A stretch of DNA of 64,000 bases from Ruminococcus sp. (GCA_017471405.1 JAFUTK010000004.1:1-64000), one strand, 5' to 3'. Shown: positions 33,434 through 45,759, counted from the stretch's first letter. The notes: a model not told the origin generated them from the letters alone. A program made the numbers and translations.

Positions 33434-34803
33434 GCTATACCAGCATGACATTCCTATACTTTTTCCTTCCCGTTTTTCTCGGAATATACTTCTTGGCCAA
33501 ACCGAGGCTGAGGGCGGCATTGCTGGCTTTGGGCAGCTGCGCCGTTATCGCCTCCGCCGAGCCGGCGGGGCTGATACCGCTGGCGACCTGTCTTATGACA
33601 GCTTATCTCTGCGGACTGGGCATCGGCAAGCTGCGGGAAAGCTCAAAAGCGGCGTCTGCATTTCTGCTGATGCTCTGTATCCTTGCAGAGGGATCCGGAG
33701 CGGTGCTGTTCTGCACTCTTCAGGGCTCACAGATAAAGCTATTCACAGCTGTCGGCGCCGGGATATACACGCTGCACTCCGCTGCCTACTGCTTTGAAGT
33801 AAGGCGGGGGACGATAGACGCGGTAAAGGACCCGATAAGGCTGCTGGCATACATAGCCTTTCTGCCCTCGCTCAATGGGATTCCTCTGGCTGACCCAAAA
33901 AAGCTGCTGCCAGAGCTCAAAGCGCCGGTGATGGAAATATCAAAGGTATCAGACGGGATACTTATGATGCTGCTGGGTATTACCGAAAAGGTGGTCATCT
34001 CCGACAGGCTGAGTCTTCTGTTTTACGATATGCAAGAGTCCTCCTCCGGGAGCATTTCTCTGCTGATGTCCTGGCTGGGAGCCTTTATCTTTGCAGCGGC
34101 GCTGTTCTGCCGGCTGAAGGGCTATGCCAGAATAGCGGTGGGATTTTCGCTGATGCTGGGCTTTGAACTGCCGGCAAGCTTTGACCACCCATACTCAAAG
34201 GCAACGCTGCGGGATTATCTCGGGAGCTTCAACATCTCTGCCTACCGCTTTGTGCAGAGCTATGTTTTTGGGCCAATTGCAGGAAACGAGAGCAGCCAAT
34301 TCAGAACGCTGAGTGCTTCTGCGATATCTATCATTGTGCTGTGTATCAGCTACCGACCGTCGGTGGTATTCCTTATCTGGGGCGTCAGTGCTGCACTGCT
34401 CATAATAATAGAAATGCTGCTGGACCACAGGCTCGCGCACATTCCTTCTCCTATAAGATACATAATAACCCATATGCTCACCCTTATCGGCTGGGCTTTC
34501 GTATCTCAAAGCAGTACGGAGCTTTCACTGGAGTATGTATCGCATATGTTCACCGGGGCAATGCTGCTGGATTCGGCTCCTCTGCTTTATTTTCTCAAGA
34601 CGGCGATACCCTCTGTTGTACTGCTGGCAGTAATAGAGTCGCCTCTGACGGGCTCTCTCATCAAAAGGATCAAAGAAAAGAACATTACTGCTCTGCTGAT
34701 AATCAAGCCGATTCTCACCTTTGCGCTGCTGATTGTCTGCACTGTGTTCCTGCTCTCAAGTGAGGGCGGAGCTGCTCTTCTTGGTGAAGGAGGGATGATA
34801 TGA
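33430..34803 (+). CDS. MBOAT-like membrane protein lacking the catalytic histidines
   Basis: A 457-residue polytopic membrane protein that begins YTSMTFLYFFLPVFLGIYFLA, like AlgI-type O-acyltransferases. At residues 254-286 it aligns without gaps to the MBOAT core, but WRRWHIS is replaced by LGSFNIS (N268 at the His position), and RDYLYIPLGG is QSYVFGPIAG. The second core, GLWHGASWTF, aligns to CISYRPSVVF with Y308 at the His position, followed by the conserved FLIWG. So both residues thought to be needed for acyl transfer are gone. It starts at TTG, with AAGGAGG upstream, overlapping the previous stop by 4 nt; the next ATG is five codons on but far from the ribosome site. The DHHW-like gene follows with a 4-nt overlap. 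Confidence 0.78.
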   Translation: MSYTSMTFLYFFLPVFLGIYFLAKPRLRAALLALGSCAVIASAEPAGLIPLATCLMTAYLCGLGIGKLRESSKAASAFLLMLCILAEGSGAVLFCTLQGSQIKLFTAVGAGIYTLHSAAYCFEVRRGTIDAVKDPIRLLAYIAFLPSLNGIPLADPKKLLPELKAPVMEISKVSDGILMMLLGITEKVVISDRLSLLFYDMQESSSGSISLLMSWLGAFIFAAALFCRLKGYARIAVGFSLMLGFELPASFDHPYSKATLRDYLGSFNISAYRFVQSYVFGPIAGNESSQFRTLSASAISIIVLCISYRPSVVFLIWGVSAALLIIIEMLLDHRLAHIPSPIRYIITHMLTLIGWAFVSQSSTELSLEYVSHMFTGAMLLDSAPLLYFLKTAIPSVVLLAVIESPLTGSLIKRIKEKNITALLIIKPILTFALLIVCTVFLLSSEGGAALLGEGGMI

Positions 34804-35867
34804 AAAAGGTTTCAGATCTTTTATCCGTTCTTATCTTTTTTATTATGATAGCCGTCTTTTCGGTTAGTATGCTGGTATTCTCTGACAAGAGCCCGAAATT
34901 TGAGTCCTCCAATGACATTTACGGCCAATCGGAGAGACAGATAAAAGAGAGCTTCCCGCTTCTGAGCAGCTGGAGGAGTATGTACTCATCTATTCTTGCA
35001 GATGTGGGTCAGAGAATGATAGGAAATATCTACATATCCGATGATGGGCTGATAAGGATAATAAGCAGGATAGATGAAGACAAGACCAAAAGGATAACCG
35101 ACAGTGTCAACAGTCTTGTGGAAAGGCATAAAGACGTCAACTTCTATGCGCTGATAGTTCCGACAGCTTCAGGCATTTATTCGGAGCAGCTGCCTATGGT
35201 CATCAACGCTCTTGACCAGCAGAAATTTATTGACGATCTTTATTTTGACCTTGACAGCTCGGTACATTCCCTTGATGCCTTTACTCCGCTGTTCTCATCG
35301 CGTGACGATTATGTTTACTTCCGCACAGACAGCTGCTGGACAGAGTACGGAGCCTATATGGTCTACAGCAAGGTCATAAAGAAGCTGGGCTTCTCGCCCA
35401 TAAGGCTCTCGGCATACGATCTGGAATACGCCCAGCGGAGCTATTACGGCGACCTATACAAGGAGACCTATTATCAAGGAGTGCAGCCCGATCTCATCAA
35501 CATTTTCAAGAACAAGAACGGCAGCTTTGTGACCGAGGTCAAGTCTGTGACCGACGGAGAGGAGTTCAGCTCGGCGTCGCTTTACTACTCTCCCGCACTG
35601 GGGACTGACAAGCAGCTGGATATTTTCCTTGGGGGTAATTCCTTTGAGAAATGCACCATCACCACCTCCAACACTGAGGCGCCGAGGCTGCTGATAATCA
35701 AAGGTGATTATGCCAATATGTTCGTGCCCTTCCTTACTCCCCACTACAGTGAGATCACCCTTGTTGACCCGGAAAAGCTGGATAACCAGGCTATAGAAGA
35801 AACCGTTGACATCGACAGCTACGATCAGGTGCTTATCCTTTTCGATGTAGGTCAGCTGGCGGAATAA
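34800..35867 (+). CDS. DHHW/AlgX-like protein with degenerate active site
   Basis: A 355-residue protein with one N-terminal membrane anchor (residues 9-28) and an extracytoplasmic SGNH-like domain. The DHHW family signature (RTDHHWTxxGAY) reads RTDSCWTEYGAYMVY: D177 stays, but the His is C179. The nucleophile motif KDSYAN reads KGDYAN, putting D303 at the Ser position, while FVPFLTPHYSEI after it is well conserved. So the Ser and His of the expected triad are both absent. It overlaps the MBOAT-like gene by 4 nt and is the last gene before a shared terminator. Normally this pair O-acetylates an exopolysaccharide; here another role, such as binding or scaffolding, is more likely. Confidence 0.78.
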   Translation: MKKVSDLLSVLIFFIMIAVFSVSMLVFSDKSPKFESSNDIYGQSERQIKESFPLLSSWRSMYSSILADVGQRMIGNIYISDDGLIRIISRIDEDKTKRITDSVNSLVERHKDVNFYALIVPTASGIYSEQLPMVINALDQQKFIDDLYFDLDSSVHSLDAFTPLFSSRDDYVYFRTDSCWTEYGAYMVYSKVIKKLGFSPIRLSAYDLEYAQRSYYGDLYKETYYQGVQPDLINIFKNKNGSFVTEVKSVTDGEEFSSASLYYSPALGTDKQLDIFLGGNSFEKCTITTSNTEAPRLLIIKGDYANMFVPFLTPHYSEITLVDPEKLDNQAIEETVDIDSYDQVLILFDVGQLAE

Positions 35868-35877
35868 TAATAACAGC

Positions 35878-35914
35878 AAAGGCAGTCCGAAGCTTATTCG
35901 GGCTGCCTTTTTTT
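35878..35914. terminator. shared hairpin terminator between convergent genes
   Basis: AAAGGCAGTCCGAA (35878-35891) pairs with 35897-35910 (one G-T pair), then a T-run on the plus strand. It includes the stop codon of the minus-strand rlmD-like gene. Confidence 0.8.
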
Positions 35915-37075
35915 CAGCAATGCTATCGTTTCTATGCCTGTGGTATGAGGGAACATATCCACCGGCTGTAGCTTTACCGCCTTATAGCCTAGGCGGTAAA
36001 GGATTTTTAAGTCGCGTTCTAAGGACTCGATGCGGCAGGAGATATACACTACCCTATCCGGAGAGAGCTTTGCCAGAGAATCTAGGAAGCGTTTATCGCA
36101 GCCGGCTCTGGGAGGATCGGTGACAACCACATCTATGTGGGCATTTTCATCTGCCAATCTGCTCATAAACCTGCCAGCGTCCTCGTTTATGACGGTTACA
36201 TTCTCTAAGTGGTTGAGACAGATATTGACCTCTGCATCCTTACAGGCTGCGGAATCGAGCTCCGCACCTATTACTCGGGAAACGCTGTCGGCACAGAGTA
36301 TGCCGATGGTGCCGGTTCCGCAGTAGGCGTCAATGAGGACATCGTCCTGTTTAAGCTCCGCAAGCTTGATAGCTTCGGAATAAAGTATTCCAGTTTGGAC
36401 CGAATTGACCTGATAGAAGGACTGGGGAGATATCCGAAAGCGCTTGCCCAGCAGCTCGTCCTCGATATAACCGCTGCCTGAGAGGACGATGTTCTTATCT
36501 CCTAATGTGAGCGGGAGAGGCTTGGTATTGATATTCAGTACGAGGGTCTCAAGCTGGGGACAAAGCCTTTTGAACTCCCTGGCGAACTGCTCTTTTGATG
36601 GAAAGCTCTCCGAGCCGATGCAAATGCAGACCATCAGCTGGCCTGTGGCGCGGCTATATCTGGTAAGGAGATGACGGACTGTACCTTTGCGGGTAGAGGG
36701 GTCGTACAGTCTCAGCTTGAAGGAGCTCATCAGCTGCTTGAAAACAAGCACAGCCCTTGTACAGATCTCGTCCTCCAGCATACAGTCCTCTGTGGCGGTA
36801 ACTCTGCCAGAGCCGGATTGATAAACTCCGGAGAGAAGCTTACTGTGAGCGTCCAGCGTGAAGGCTGTCTTTACCTTATTGCGGTAATGATAGGGCTTTT
36901 CCATAGGGAGCACAGGCTCGACCTGGCAGAAACGGGAAAACATTCTCTCAGCCTTCTGCTGCTTCCATTCAAGCTGCTCTTTATATGACATATCAAGCTG
37001 GCAGCCGCCGCAGCGTTTGAAGCAGGTACAGCGAAGCTCCCCAGTCCCGGGAATTTTTACGGTATGCTTTTTCAT
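35894..37075 (-). CDS. 23S rRNA (uracil-5-)-methyltransferase RlmD-like
   Basis: A 393-residue SAM-dependent RNA m5U methyltransferase of the TrmA/RlmD/RlmCD family. Iron-sulfur Cys residues C16, C22 and C25 (CxxxxxCGGC) lie at the N-terminus, SPQSFYQVN and DAYCGTGTIG near residue 250 are typical, VVTDPPRAG is motif IV and the catalytic Cys is in VYISCRIESLERD near 345. The usual N-terminal TRAM domain is missing, which makes the protein shorter than the 450 or so residues normal for RlmCD. The SD overlaps the stop of the upstream GT39-like gene, so it belongs to the same operon. Whether it modifies U747, U1939 or both cannot be told. Confidence 0.9.
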   Translation of the reverse strand: MKKHTVKIPGTGELRCTCFKRCGGCQLDMSYKEQLEWKQQKAERMFSRFCQVEPVLPMEKPYHYRNKVKTAFTLDAHSKLLSGVYQSGSGRVTATEDCMLEDEICTRAVLVFKQLMSSFKLRLYDPSTRKGTVRHLLTRYSRATGQLMVCICIGSESFPSKEQFAREFKRLCPQLETLVLNINTKPLPLTLGDKNIVLSGSGYIEDELLGKRFRISPQSFYQVNSVQTGILYSEAIKLAELKQDDVLIDAYCGTGTIGILCADSVSRVIGAELDSAACKDAEVNICLNHLENVTVINEDAGRFMSRLADENAHIDVVVTDPPRAGCDKRFLDSLAKLSPDRVVYISCRIESLERDLKILYRLGYKAVKLQPVDMFPHTTGIETIALLKKRQPE

Positions 37076-37084
37076 ATCTTTACC

Positions 37085-38842
37085 TCAATGGCTATCAACA
37101 TAGCCCACCAACAGGTATGTAGCTGTAGACAACAGAGCGAAAAGGAATATAGCGCAGGTCACAGTAACATTGACTGCTTTTCTAAGCTTTGTTTCCCCGC
37201 CTTCCTCTTTACTGTCAAACAGCATTGCAAATTGAACAGCCGACACTGCCAGCAAAGGAACGATATAGCGGAAGTTCTGAGTACAGGTGTTTGGAAATAG
37301 ATAGCAGAAAAGGTAGAAGTAATACATCAAGAAAGCCCAGTAGCCGGCAAAGAATGCCTTGTCATGCAGCTCGAGGCGGGTATCCTTCTTTATCAGGTGA
37401 TAGACCATTATCCCGACGCTGAAAAGCGCCAGCAGCATAGCAACCCAGAAAAGAAGAGTCGGGACAAATACTGTGCCTTTGGGGAAATTGTCCTCACTCA
37501 TATGCTCGGCAAACAGGGAGTTTTTGAGTATCGCAACATTCGGGTTATACTCATCGTAGGCATGACCGTCCATAAGCCAGTTCTCGAACACTCTTTTAAA
37601 CTGCTTGGGAGCGAAGCTGAAAAGTCTGCCTATTATATCGTCTCCGACATACTGAGTCTCTTCTCCGAGATTGGGGACATAAGTGGGATCCATTCCCCAG
37701 CGGATATAATTTCTCACACTCCACCAAAGCCCCAGAGGGAAAACTATAACTCCAAATACCGCAAATTGAACGAACAGTTTTTTCCAGGTTTTGATATTCT
37801 TTGCAAGCTTCCAGAGGAATATCACCGCAACAGCCGGAGCAATGAGTGCGGCATTGAGCTTTGTCATCATCGCAAAGCCTATGGAAAGGGCAATGGGAAT
37901 GATGTTTTTCATTGTGGCTTCCCTGCTCCAGCGGACGGTGAAAAGCATCGTCAGGATAATCAGTAGTGTTGCCAGCTGATCGTTGTTTATTGCCCCCGAG
38001 GAGAGGATAAATGCAGGGTGAAAGGCAAAGAGCATCAGCGGGAGGCAAAGAGCCTTGCCCGAGAAGCCGAAATGCCGCAGCAGCTTATAAACAGCTATCA
38101 CACAGGCAGCGGAGTAAAACAGCATCAGCATCTGGAGAGATTCTCTGGCGTAGTTGTAGCCTGCCCCGAAAACATTTTCACAGATGCTTATCCAGCCGGC
38201 TGAAACAGTATGATGCAGCGGGGGGTGATAATACTGCCAGCGAGAGGCAGGATAGAAATCCGGCAGATGCCGGTTCTCAATAAGATATTCAATATATGAT
38301 GCATGTCCTCTTTCGGTATTGAATCTGCCAACGTCGTTCTGCCTTGTATAGCAGGAGGTGTATAGGACGTAGCTGAATTTCAGTGCGAAACTGACGGCCA
38401 TTATCGCAAATGCGTTATGTCTGTCGCGGTCTGAATTATCTCTCAGCAGCGAAAGCCGAAATAGCACCGCCGCCAGCAGTGTATAGCAGAATATCCACAG
38501 TGCGGGATAGAAGCTCCTTACAAAGCAGTAGGAAAGCACCAGCCCGGCGATAACAGTTACACCAGCAACAGCATATGAGGGCAAGTGGGCTGCCAGCCCG
38601 GAACGGACCAGAAGCAGTATGACCGCTGCCGGAAGTGCTATGCCAATAAGGCAGAATATCATCTTGGCACTGGGTGTCATATTGTTCTGAGCGCCGTAGC
38701 AGAGGGGGGTAAGTATCACGATCGTAAGGAAGGCAGCGATATATGGGTGCGCCCCCAGCACATTGTAGACAGCACTCACCCGGGAGGCATAGCTGTGAGA
38801 GGAGACCTTAACGGTCTCCTCTTCATTACTTTTTCTCTTCAT
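37085..38842 (-). CDS. GT39/ArnT-like membrane glycosyltransferase
   Basis: A 585-residue protein with about thirteen membrane helices. The first external loop, with an acidic QNDVGRF and the ESLQMLM region, and the HPPLHHT stretch near residue 208 are as in the PMT/ArnT/GT39 lipid-linked sugar transferases (GT-C fold). Such enzymes move a sugar from a polyprenyl carrier to a protein, lipid or polymer outside. Acceptor and donor are unknown. It overlaps the FAD oxidoreductase gene by 17 nt; together with that gene a role in envelope polysaccharide is likely. Confidence 0.85.
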   Translation of the reverse strand: MKRKSNEEETVKVSSHSYASRVSAVYNVLGAHPYIAAFLTIVILTPLCYGAQNNMTPSAKMIFCLIGIALPAAVILLLVRSGLAAHLPSYAVAGVTVIAGLVLSYCFVRSFYPALWIFCYTLLAAVLFRLSLLRDNSDRDRHNAFAIMAVSFALKFSYVLYTSCYTRQNDVGRFNTERGHASYIEYLIENRHLPDFYPASRWQYYHPPLHHTVSAGWISICENVFGAGYNYARESLQMLMLFYSAACVIAVYKLLRHFGFSGKALCLPLMLFAFHPAFILSSGAINNDQLATLLIILTMLFTVRWSREATMKNIIPIALSIGFAMMTKLNAALIAPAVAVIFLWKLAKNIKTWKKLFVQFAVFGVIVFPLGLWWSVRNYIRWGMDPTYVPNLGEETQYVGDDIIGRLFSFAPKQFKRVFENWLMDGHAYDEYNPNVAILKNSLFAEHMSEDNFPKGTVFVPTLLFWVAMLLALFSVGIMVYHLIKKDTRLELHDKAFFAGYWAFLMYYFYLFCYLFPNTCTQNFRYIVPLLAVSAVQFAMLFDSKEEGGETKLRKAVNVTVTCAIFLFALLSTATYLLVGYVDSH

Positions 38843-40379
38843 GATACTCCTTCTCAGTGTTCACATTCCAGATGGCTGTCTTGTCGGTATTGCCGGAGGC
38901 TATAGCCTGTGCGGCATAAATACCGGTGAGCATAGAGTGGTCCATATTATTATATCTGTGCTGACCGTTCCTGCCCACGCAGTAGAGGTTATCGAACCTG
39001 TTAAGGAAACGGACGACCTTATCAAAATGCTTGTAGGAATCGAAGTATGCGGGGTAAGCCTTTTTGATGCGCTCTCTGTGAGAGTCGAGGACAGCTTCCC
39101 TTCTGATGACACCCATCTTGACAAGCTCGCCTATGGCGAGGTCGATGCACTCCTGCTCGGACATATTCCAGAAGCTGTCGCCCTCATTGCAGAAATACTC
39201 AAGGCCTATCCATACGGTATTCTCAGCGTCCTTGACGAGGTAGGGCGACCAGTTGTTGAATATCTGTATCCTGCCCAGCTTAACGCCCTTATCCTGAACA
39301 TATATCCAGCAGTCGGGAACGATATTGCCGAGTGTCTTGATATTAGTCTTATTGACCAGCTCCAGCTTGTCCACAAGGAGGCCTACGGTAACGAAATCGC
39401 GGTAAGGCAGACCCTTTGCGACCCACTTTGCCTTTTCGCAGAGCTTGTCTCCCTCCATAGCTCCGATGAGGTCCTTCACGGGCATTGAGGAGATGAAATA
39501 GTCGGCCTCGATGGTCTTTTCTCCCTCGGGAGTATCGCAGACTACAGCCTTGACCTTCTTGTTTTCGAGTATTACCTTCTTGACACTGTGGTTCATCAGC
39601 AGCTTGGCACCGTTATCAACGGCAGTCTGTGCTGCCAGCTCCCAGAGCTGACCGGGACCGTACTTAGGATACCAGAACTGTTCGATAAGAGAGGTTTCGA
39701 CATTCTTGTTCTTGATGTGAAACAGCTTAGTGAGCATATCCTTAAGCACTGCTATGATAGAGAGTCCCTTTACGCGCTGGGCGCCCCACTCGGCAGATAT
39801 CTCGCTGGGATGTCTGCCCCAGACCTTTTCGGTATAACCCTCGAAGAACATACTATAGAGCACCTTGCCGAAGCGGTTGATGTAGAAGTTTTCGAGGTTA
39901 TTGTCGGGGCGCTTGAACACACAGCTCCAAAGGTAGCTCATACCGGCTCTAAAGGTAGTGATAAGTCCCATATTCTTTATTGTCTCCGGCTTCATTGAGA
40001 CGGGATAATCAAAGAACTTGCGGTCATAGTAGATGCGGGAAACTCTCTCGCGGATAAGCATAACTTTGTCGTCGGTATCTGGGTCGGGGCCGCCCTTTGA
40101 GAGCGGCTTGGTGCGTCCCAGCTTGCGGTCATCAAAGGAATCGCTGCCCTGCAGGGGCATAAGCTCCTTCCACCAGTTCATTACCTCCTCCGACTTGGAG
40201 AAGAAGCGGTGACCGCCGATATCCATACGGTTGCCGTTATATCTCACTGTCTGGGAGATGCCTCCGATAACCCCGGAGGCTTCGAGAATAGTCACCTCGA
40301 TATCCTTATCCTGTTTCAAAAGCTCAACTGCCGAGGCAAGTCCGGCAGGGCCTGCTCCTATTATGACTGCTTTTTTCAT
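38826..40379 (-). CDS. NAD(P)/FAD-dependent oxidoreductase (amine oxidase fold)
   Basis: A 517-residue flavoprotein. The FAD motif GAGPAG at residues 8-13 is followed by [12 protein letters not shown] and GGHRFFSK, and the C-terminal [20 protein letters not shown] segment closes the FAD site. The GGHRFF and WG-rich regions recall UDP-galactopyranose mutase and related enzymes of polysaccharide synthesis rather than protoporphyrinogen oxidase. It is first in an operon with a GT39-like transferase (17-nt overlap) and an rRNA methyltransferase. GAGG lies 7 nt before the ATG. The substrate is open. Confidence 0.85.
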   Translation of the reverse strand: MKKAVIIGAGPAGLASAVELLKQDKDIEVTILEASGVIGGISQTVRYNGNRMDIGGHRFFSKSEEVMNWWKELMPLQGSDSFDDRKLGRTKPLSKGGPDPDTDDKVMLIRERVSRIYYDRKFFDYPVSMKPETIKNMGLITTFRAGMSYLWSCVFKRPDNNLENFYINRFGKVLYSMFFEGYTEKVWGRHPSEISAEWGAQRVKGLSIIAVLKDMLTKLFHIKNKNVETSLIEQFWYPKYGPGQLWELAAQTAVDNGAKLLMNHSVKKVILENKKVKAVVCDTPEGEKTIEADYFISSMPVKDLIGAMEGDKLCEKAKWVAKGLPYRDFVTVGLLVDKLELVNKTNIKTLGNIVPDCWIYVQDKGVKLGRIQIFNNWSPYLVKDAENTVWIGLEYFCNEGDSFWNMSEQECIDLAIGELVKMGVIRREAVLDSHRERIKKAYPAYFDSYKHFDKVVRFLNRFDNLYCVGRNGQHRYNNMDHSMLTGIYAAQAIASGNTDKTAIWNVNTEKEYHEEKK

Positions 40380-40516
40380 ATAAAAACCTCACTTATGATA
40401 ATGTGGATGTTTTTTGGTAAGATGATATACACTATTAATTATACTCTTTATATTAGCAAAAGTCAATACAATGAGGGCAGACGGAAGCATTTTTCGGTTT
40501 GAGAGAGAAAAATCAC

Positions 40517-40545
40517 TTGACTTTATCCTCAAAGTATGAGATAAT
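40517..40545 (+). promoter_or_regulatory. promoter of the valS leader
   Basis: TTGACT (40517-40522), 17-nt spacer, GATAAT (40540-40545), giving a leader of about 140 nt before valS. Confidence 0.7.
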
Positions 40546-40583
40546 AAACTGTGTATGTATAAAATAACGGAGGTAATGTCATT

Positions 40584-40646
40584 ATGACAGCTTACACAGC
40601 CTTCTTGCGCACATACGCTCATATGACGCGAGTGAGCAAGCCCTGA
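40584..40646 (+). CDS. valS leader ORF of 20 codons
   Basis: A short ORF too small for most gene callers: it starts ATG with GGAGGT 9 nt upstream, codes for 20 residues (MTAYTAFLRTY, AHM, TRVSKP) and ends at TGA. It contains only one valine codon (GTG), so it is not a simple valine-rich leader peptide. Its stop codon lies in the loop of a small GCCC/GGGC hairpin (40640-40651) followed by ATTTTT. Translation of this ORF might decide whether that hairpin forms. Confidence 0.5.
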   Translation: MTAYTAFLRTYAHMTRVSKP

Positions 40647-40657
40647 CGGGCATTTTT
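40640..40657 (+). promoter_or_regulatory. possible attenuator hairpin before valS
   Basis: GCCC (40640-40643), loop TGAC, GGGC (40648-40651), then ATTTTT. The stem is short, so a terminator is possible but weak; a competing CTTGC/GCAAG pairing (40604-40608 with 40636-40640) overlaps it by one base. Confidence 0.4.
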
Positions 40658-40691
40658 AAGAACAAACAATTATCGAAAGGACAGATAAATA

Positions 40692-43316
<2,625 letters not shown>

Positions 43317-43322
43317 TAAAAA

Positions 43323-43349
43323 CGGACGGGCTGGAAATCAGCTCGTCCG
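43323..43349 (+). terminator. weak hairpin after valS
   Basis: CGGACGGGCTG (43323-43333) pairs with CAGCTCGTCCG (43339-43349), one G-T pair, but no T-run follows, so readthrough into the next gene is likely. Confidence 0.45.
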
Positions 43350-43367
43350 ATATTGTAGGGTGAGAAT

Positions 43368-44060
43368 ATGAAAACTGTCATCATTCACGGGCAGAACCAC
43401 AAGGGCTCGACCTATCGCATAGCACATATACTGGCGGAGAAGATAGGGGGAGAGGTAACAGAGTTTTTCCTCCCCCGGGACTTTGATGAATTCTGCTGTG
43501 GGTGCATCACCTGCTTTACCAAGGACGAAAAGAAATGCCCCCACTATGAAAAGCTTGCCCCTATAACCGATGCGCTGGATGAGGCAGACGTCATCATACT
43601 GGCAAGCCCTGTGTATGTTTATCACGCGACGGGGGCTATGAAGGCGCTGCTTGACCATTACGGCTACCGCTGGATGGCACATTCTCCCGAGCCTGCAATG
43701 TTTAAGAAACAGGGAGTATGCATAGCTACTGCAGCGGGTGCGGGAATGAAGTCCGCAATAAAGGATATGGCTGACAGCCTGTTCTTCTGGGGAGTGCCGA
43801 AGGTATACACTCTGGGGCTGGGCGTTGCAGCCACCGACTGGGAGGGCGTCAGCGAAAAGAAGAAGGCAAAGGTTGAGAAAAAGACCTCGGCTGTTGCGGC
43901 TTCTATCCGAAAGAAAAACGGAAGGGTCAAGGCGGGACTAAAGACCAAGGGAATGTTTATGTTAATGCGTATGATGATGAAGGGCGACGGCTGGAACGAA
44001 AAGGATGTCTCCCACTGGAAGAAAAACGGCTGGCTCGAAAAGGCGCGGCCCTGGAAGTAA
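43368..44060 (+). CDS. flavodoxin-like NAD(P)H-dependent oxidoreductase
   Basis: A 230-residue FMN-binding flavodoxin-fold protein. IIHGQNHKGSTYRIA contains the N-x-x-G-S-T phosphate loop typical of NADPH-dependent FMN reductases, and FCCGCITCFTKDEKKCP is a Cys-rich segment common in the iron-sulfur flavoprotein-like branch, although the number and spacing of Cys do not prove a cluster. ASPVYVYHATGAMKALLDH is the second flavin-binding loop. The C-terminal 60 residues are very basic and Met-rich. A general reductase role is likely. Confidence 0.82.
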   Translation: MKTVIIHGQNHKGSTYRIAHILAEKIGGEVTEFFLPRDFDEFCCGCITCFTKDEKKCPHYEKLAPITDALDEADVIILASPVYVYHATGAMKALLDHYGYRWMAHSPEPAMFKKQGVCIATAAGAGMKSAIKDMADSLFFWGVPKVYTLGLGVAATDWEGVSEKKKAKVEKKTSAVAASIRKKNGRVKAGLKTKGMFMLMRMMMKGDGWNEKDVSHWKKNGWLEKARPWK

Positions 44061-44067
44061 ATGCAAG

Positions 44068-44095
44068 AGGCTCACCGGTGAGGTGAGCCTTTTTT
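44068..44095 (+). terminator. hairpin terminator after the flavodoxin-like gene
   Basis: AGGCTCACC (44068-44076) pairs with GGTGAGCCT (44082-44090), then TTTTT. Confidence 0.85.
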
Positions 44096-44104
44096 GATGG
44101 GTTA

Positions 44105-44866
44105 TCATACCTGCTTCCTGTTGAAGATTGGAATACTTGCAGCAAGCAGCAAAACTATCAGTGAAAGAGCTGCGGCAAGCGGGACTGTAAAGCTCAAGCT
44201 CTCACCGTGGGTGAGGCTGCCGGCATTTGGGAGATAGGTGGGAAGATACTTCCCGACCCTCGGTATCATTCCCAGAAGGCTGTAAAACAGATATACAGCT
44301 CCGACGCAGAAAATAACTCCAACTGCTGTACTGATAAACACCGAGAAAAACACTATTAGGGAAATATACCACAGCCCGTAAATCCACCAAAGCATTACTG
44401 CCTCGAACAGGTCGGGGACTGCTGATACATCCCAGTAAAAGGCGGTGTAGCCATAGGCGACCCCGAAGCAGAAGAAATATCCAGCTGTCCAGAGCAGAAC
44501 GAGTGTCAAGGTCTTGGCTGCGATTACTCTGCGGCGCACCATTCCTCTGGTCAGCGAGAGCAGTAGCGTTCCGGAGGAGTATTCCTTGGTGAATATCCCT
44601 GCCTGAAGGATAACGAAAACAATCAGAGCGGTGGATATATTTTTGAAGAACTGGTCAAAGGAATCGACTGCGGTGACCTCTCTGACGACGTCTATCTTGA
44701 AGCCGCTATCCTGCTCGGCCACCAGCTCAAGCAGCTTGGGAGTGAGCTTTGCGGTGGCGGGACTCATTATGCCGAACAGCAGAAACACTGCCCCAAGTAT
44801 AAACAGCTTGCCCGAGCGAAGCTGGTCGGTAAATTCCTTTTTTACAAAGGCTCTGAGCTGTCTCAT
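44105..44866 (-). CDS. ABC-2 permease, YxlG-like
   Basis: A 253-residue membrane protein with six helices, starting MRQLRAFVKKEFTDQLRSGKLFIL. EYSSGTLLLSLTRGMVRRRVIAAK after the second helix is a common ABC-2 motif (coupling helix). It overlaps the ATPase gene by 4 nt. Gene order PLDc_N protein-ATPase-permease matches yxlE-yxlF-yxlG of the B. subtilis sigY locus, which supports the YxlG-like assignment; the substrate is unknown. Confidence 0.83.
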   Translation of the reverse strand: MRQLRAFVKKEFTDQLRSGKLFILGAVFLLFGIMSPATAKLTPKLLELVAEQDSGFKIDVVREVTAVDSFDQFFKNISTALIVFVILQAGIFTKEYSSGTLLLSLTRGMVRRRVIAAKTLTLVLLWTAGYFFCFGVAYGYTAFYWDVSAVPDLFEAVMLWWIYGLWYISLIVFFSVFISTAVGVIFCVGAVYLFYSLLGMIPRVGKYLPTYLPNAGSLTHGESLSFTVPLAAALSLIVLLLAASIPIFNRKQV

Positions 44867-45759
44867 TTACCTATCACCTCCATAAAGAGGGATTCAAGGG
44901 TAGGCTCTTCCCGCTCGAATTTGATGACCGGCAGCTTATGCCCGGATATAAAGGCCATCAGTTCAAAGGGTGAAAGCTCGCTATCCCGGAAGGTGAGGGT
45001 GCCGTTTTTCTCCCTAAGCTGGGGGAAAGCCTTTTGAAGAGCTGCAAGACCTTCGCTGTTCTCCGGTTCGATTATGTAGCTGTCGGAGCGATAGCTGCGC
45101 CTGATATCGGAAAGCCTTCCGCAGAGGCTCACACGCCCCTCATTCAGGAAAGCCACATCGGTGCAGATGCGCTCAACGTCCGAGAGAATATGAGTGGAGA
45201 ACAGCACAGTTGTCTCCTGACTGGCTCTTACAAGAATATCGAGGATCTCCCTCCTGCCGACAGGGTCGAGGGCAGAGGTGGGCTCGTCGCAGATGAGCAG
45301 CTTAGGTCTGCCAAGCAGAGCCTGAGCAATACCCAGTCGCTGGCGCATTCCTCTTGAAAATCCCTTGATGCGGTGCTTTTCATCTTTAAGCCCCACAGCC
45401 TCTAGCAGCTCGGCGCTGCGGGACTTAATTTCCTGCTTGTCCATTCCAGATATCTCGCCGCAGAAATAGAGGTATTCCTTACAGGTCATAAAGGGGTAGA
45501 ACTCCGGGACATCCGGCAGATAGCCTATAAGGCGGTTGGTGGCGGTCTGTCCGTAGGAGACGCGCTCACCGGCGACGGTTATCTCCCCGCTGTCGGGCTT
45601 CAATAGTCCAAGTATTATTTTCATAGTCGTGGTCTTGCCGGTGCCATTCTTGCCGATAAAGCCGAAAATGCTTTTCTCGGGAACGTTCAGGTCGAGCCCC
45701 CGGAGAACCTGCTTATCTGAAAAGCTCTTTTCAAGACCTCTGATTTCCAGCAGTGACAT
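44863..45759 (-). CDS. ABC transporter ATP-binding protein, YxlF-like
   Basis: A 298-residue ATPase. Walker A GKNGTGKTT near residues 36-44, signature FSRGMRQRLGIAQ near 129, Walker B LLICDEPTSALDP near 150 and the switch FSTHILSD are visible. A C-terminal domain of about 80 residues is typical of ATPases that partner ABC-2 permeases. It starts immediately after the PLDc_N gene (no gap) and overlaps the permease by 4 nt. Confidence 0.92.
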   Translation of the reverse strand: MSLLEIRGLEKSFSDKQVLRGLDLNVPEKSIFGFIGKNGTGKTTTMKIILGLLKPDSGEITVAGERVSYGQTATNRLIGYLPDVPEFYPFMTCKEYLYFCGEISGMDKQEIKSRSAELLEAVGLKDEKHRIKGFSRGMRQRLGIAQALLGRPKLLICDEPTSALDPVGRREILDILVRASQETTVLFSTHILSDVERICTDVAFLNEGRVSLCGRLSDIRRSYRSDSYIIEPENSEGLAALQKAFPQLREKNGTLTFRDSELSPFELMAFISGHKLPVIKFEREEPTLESLFMEVIGK

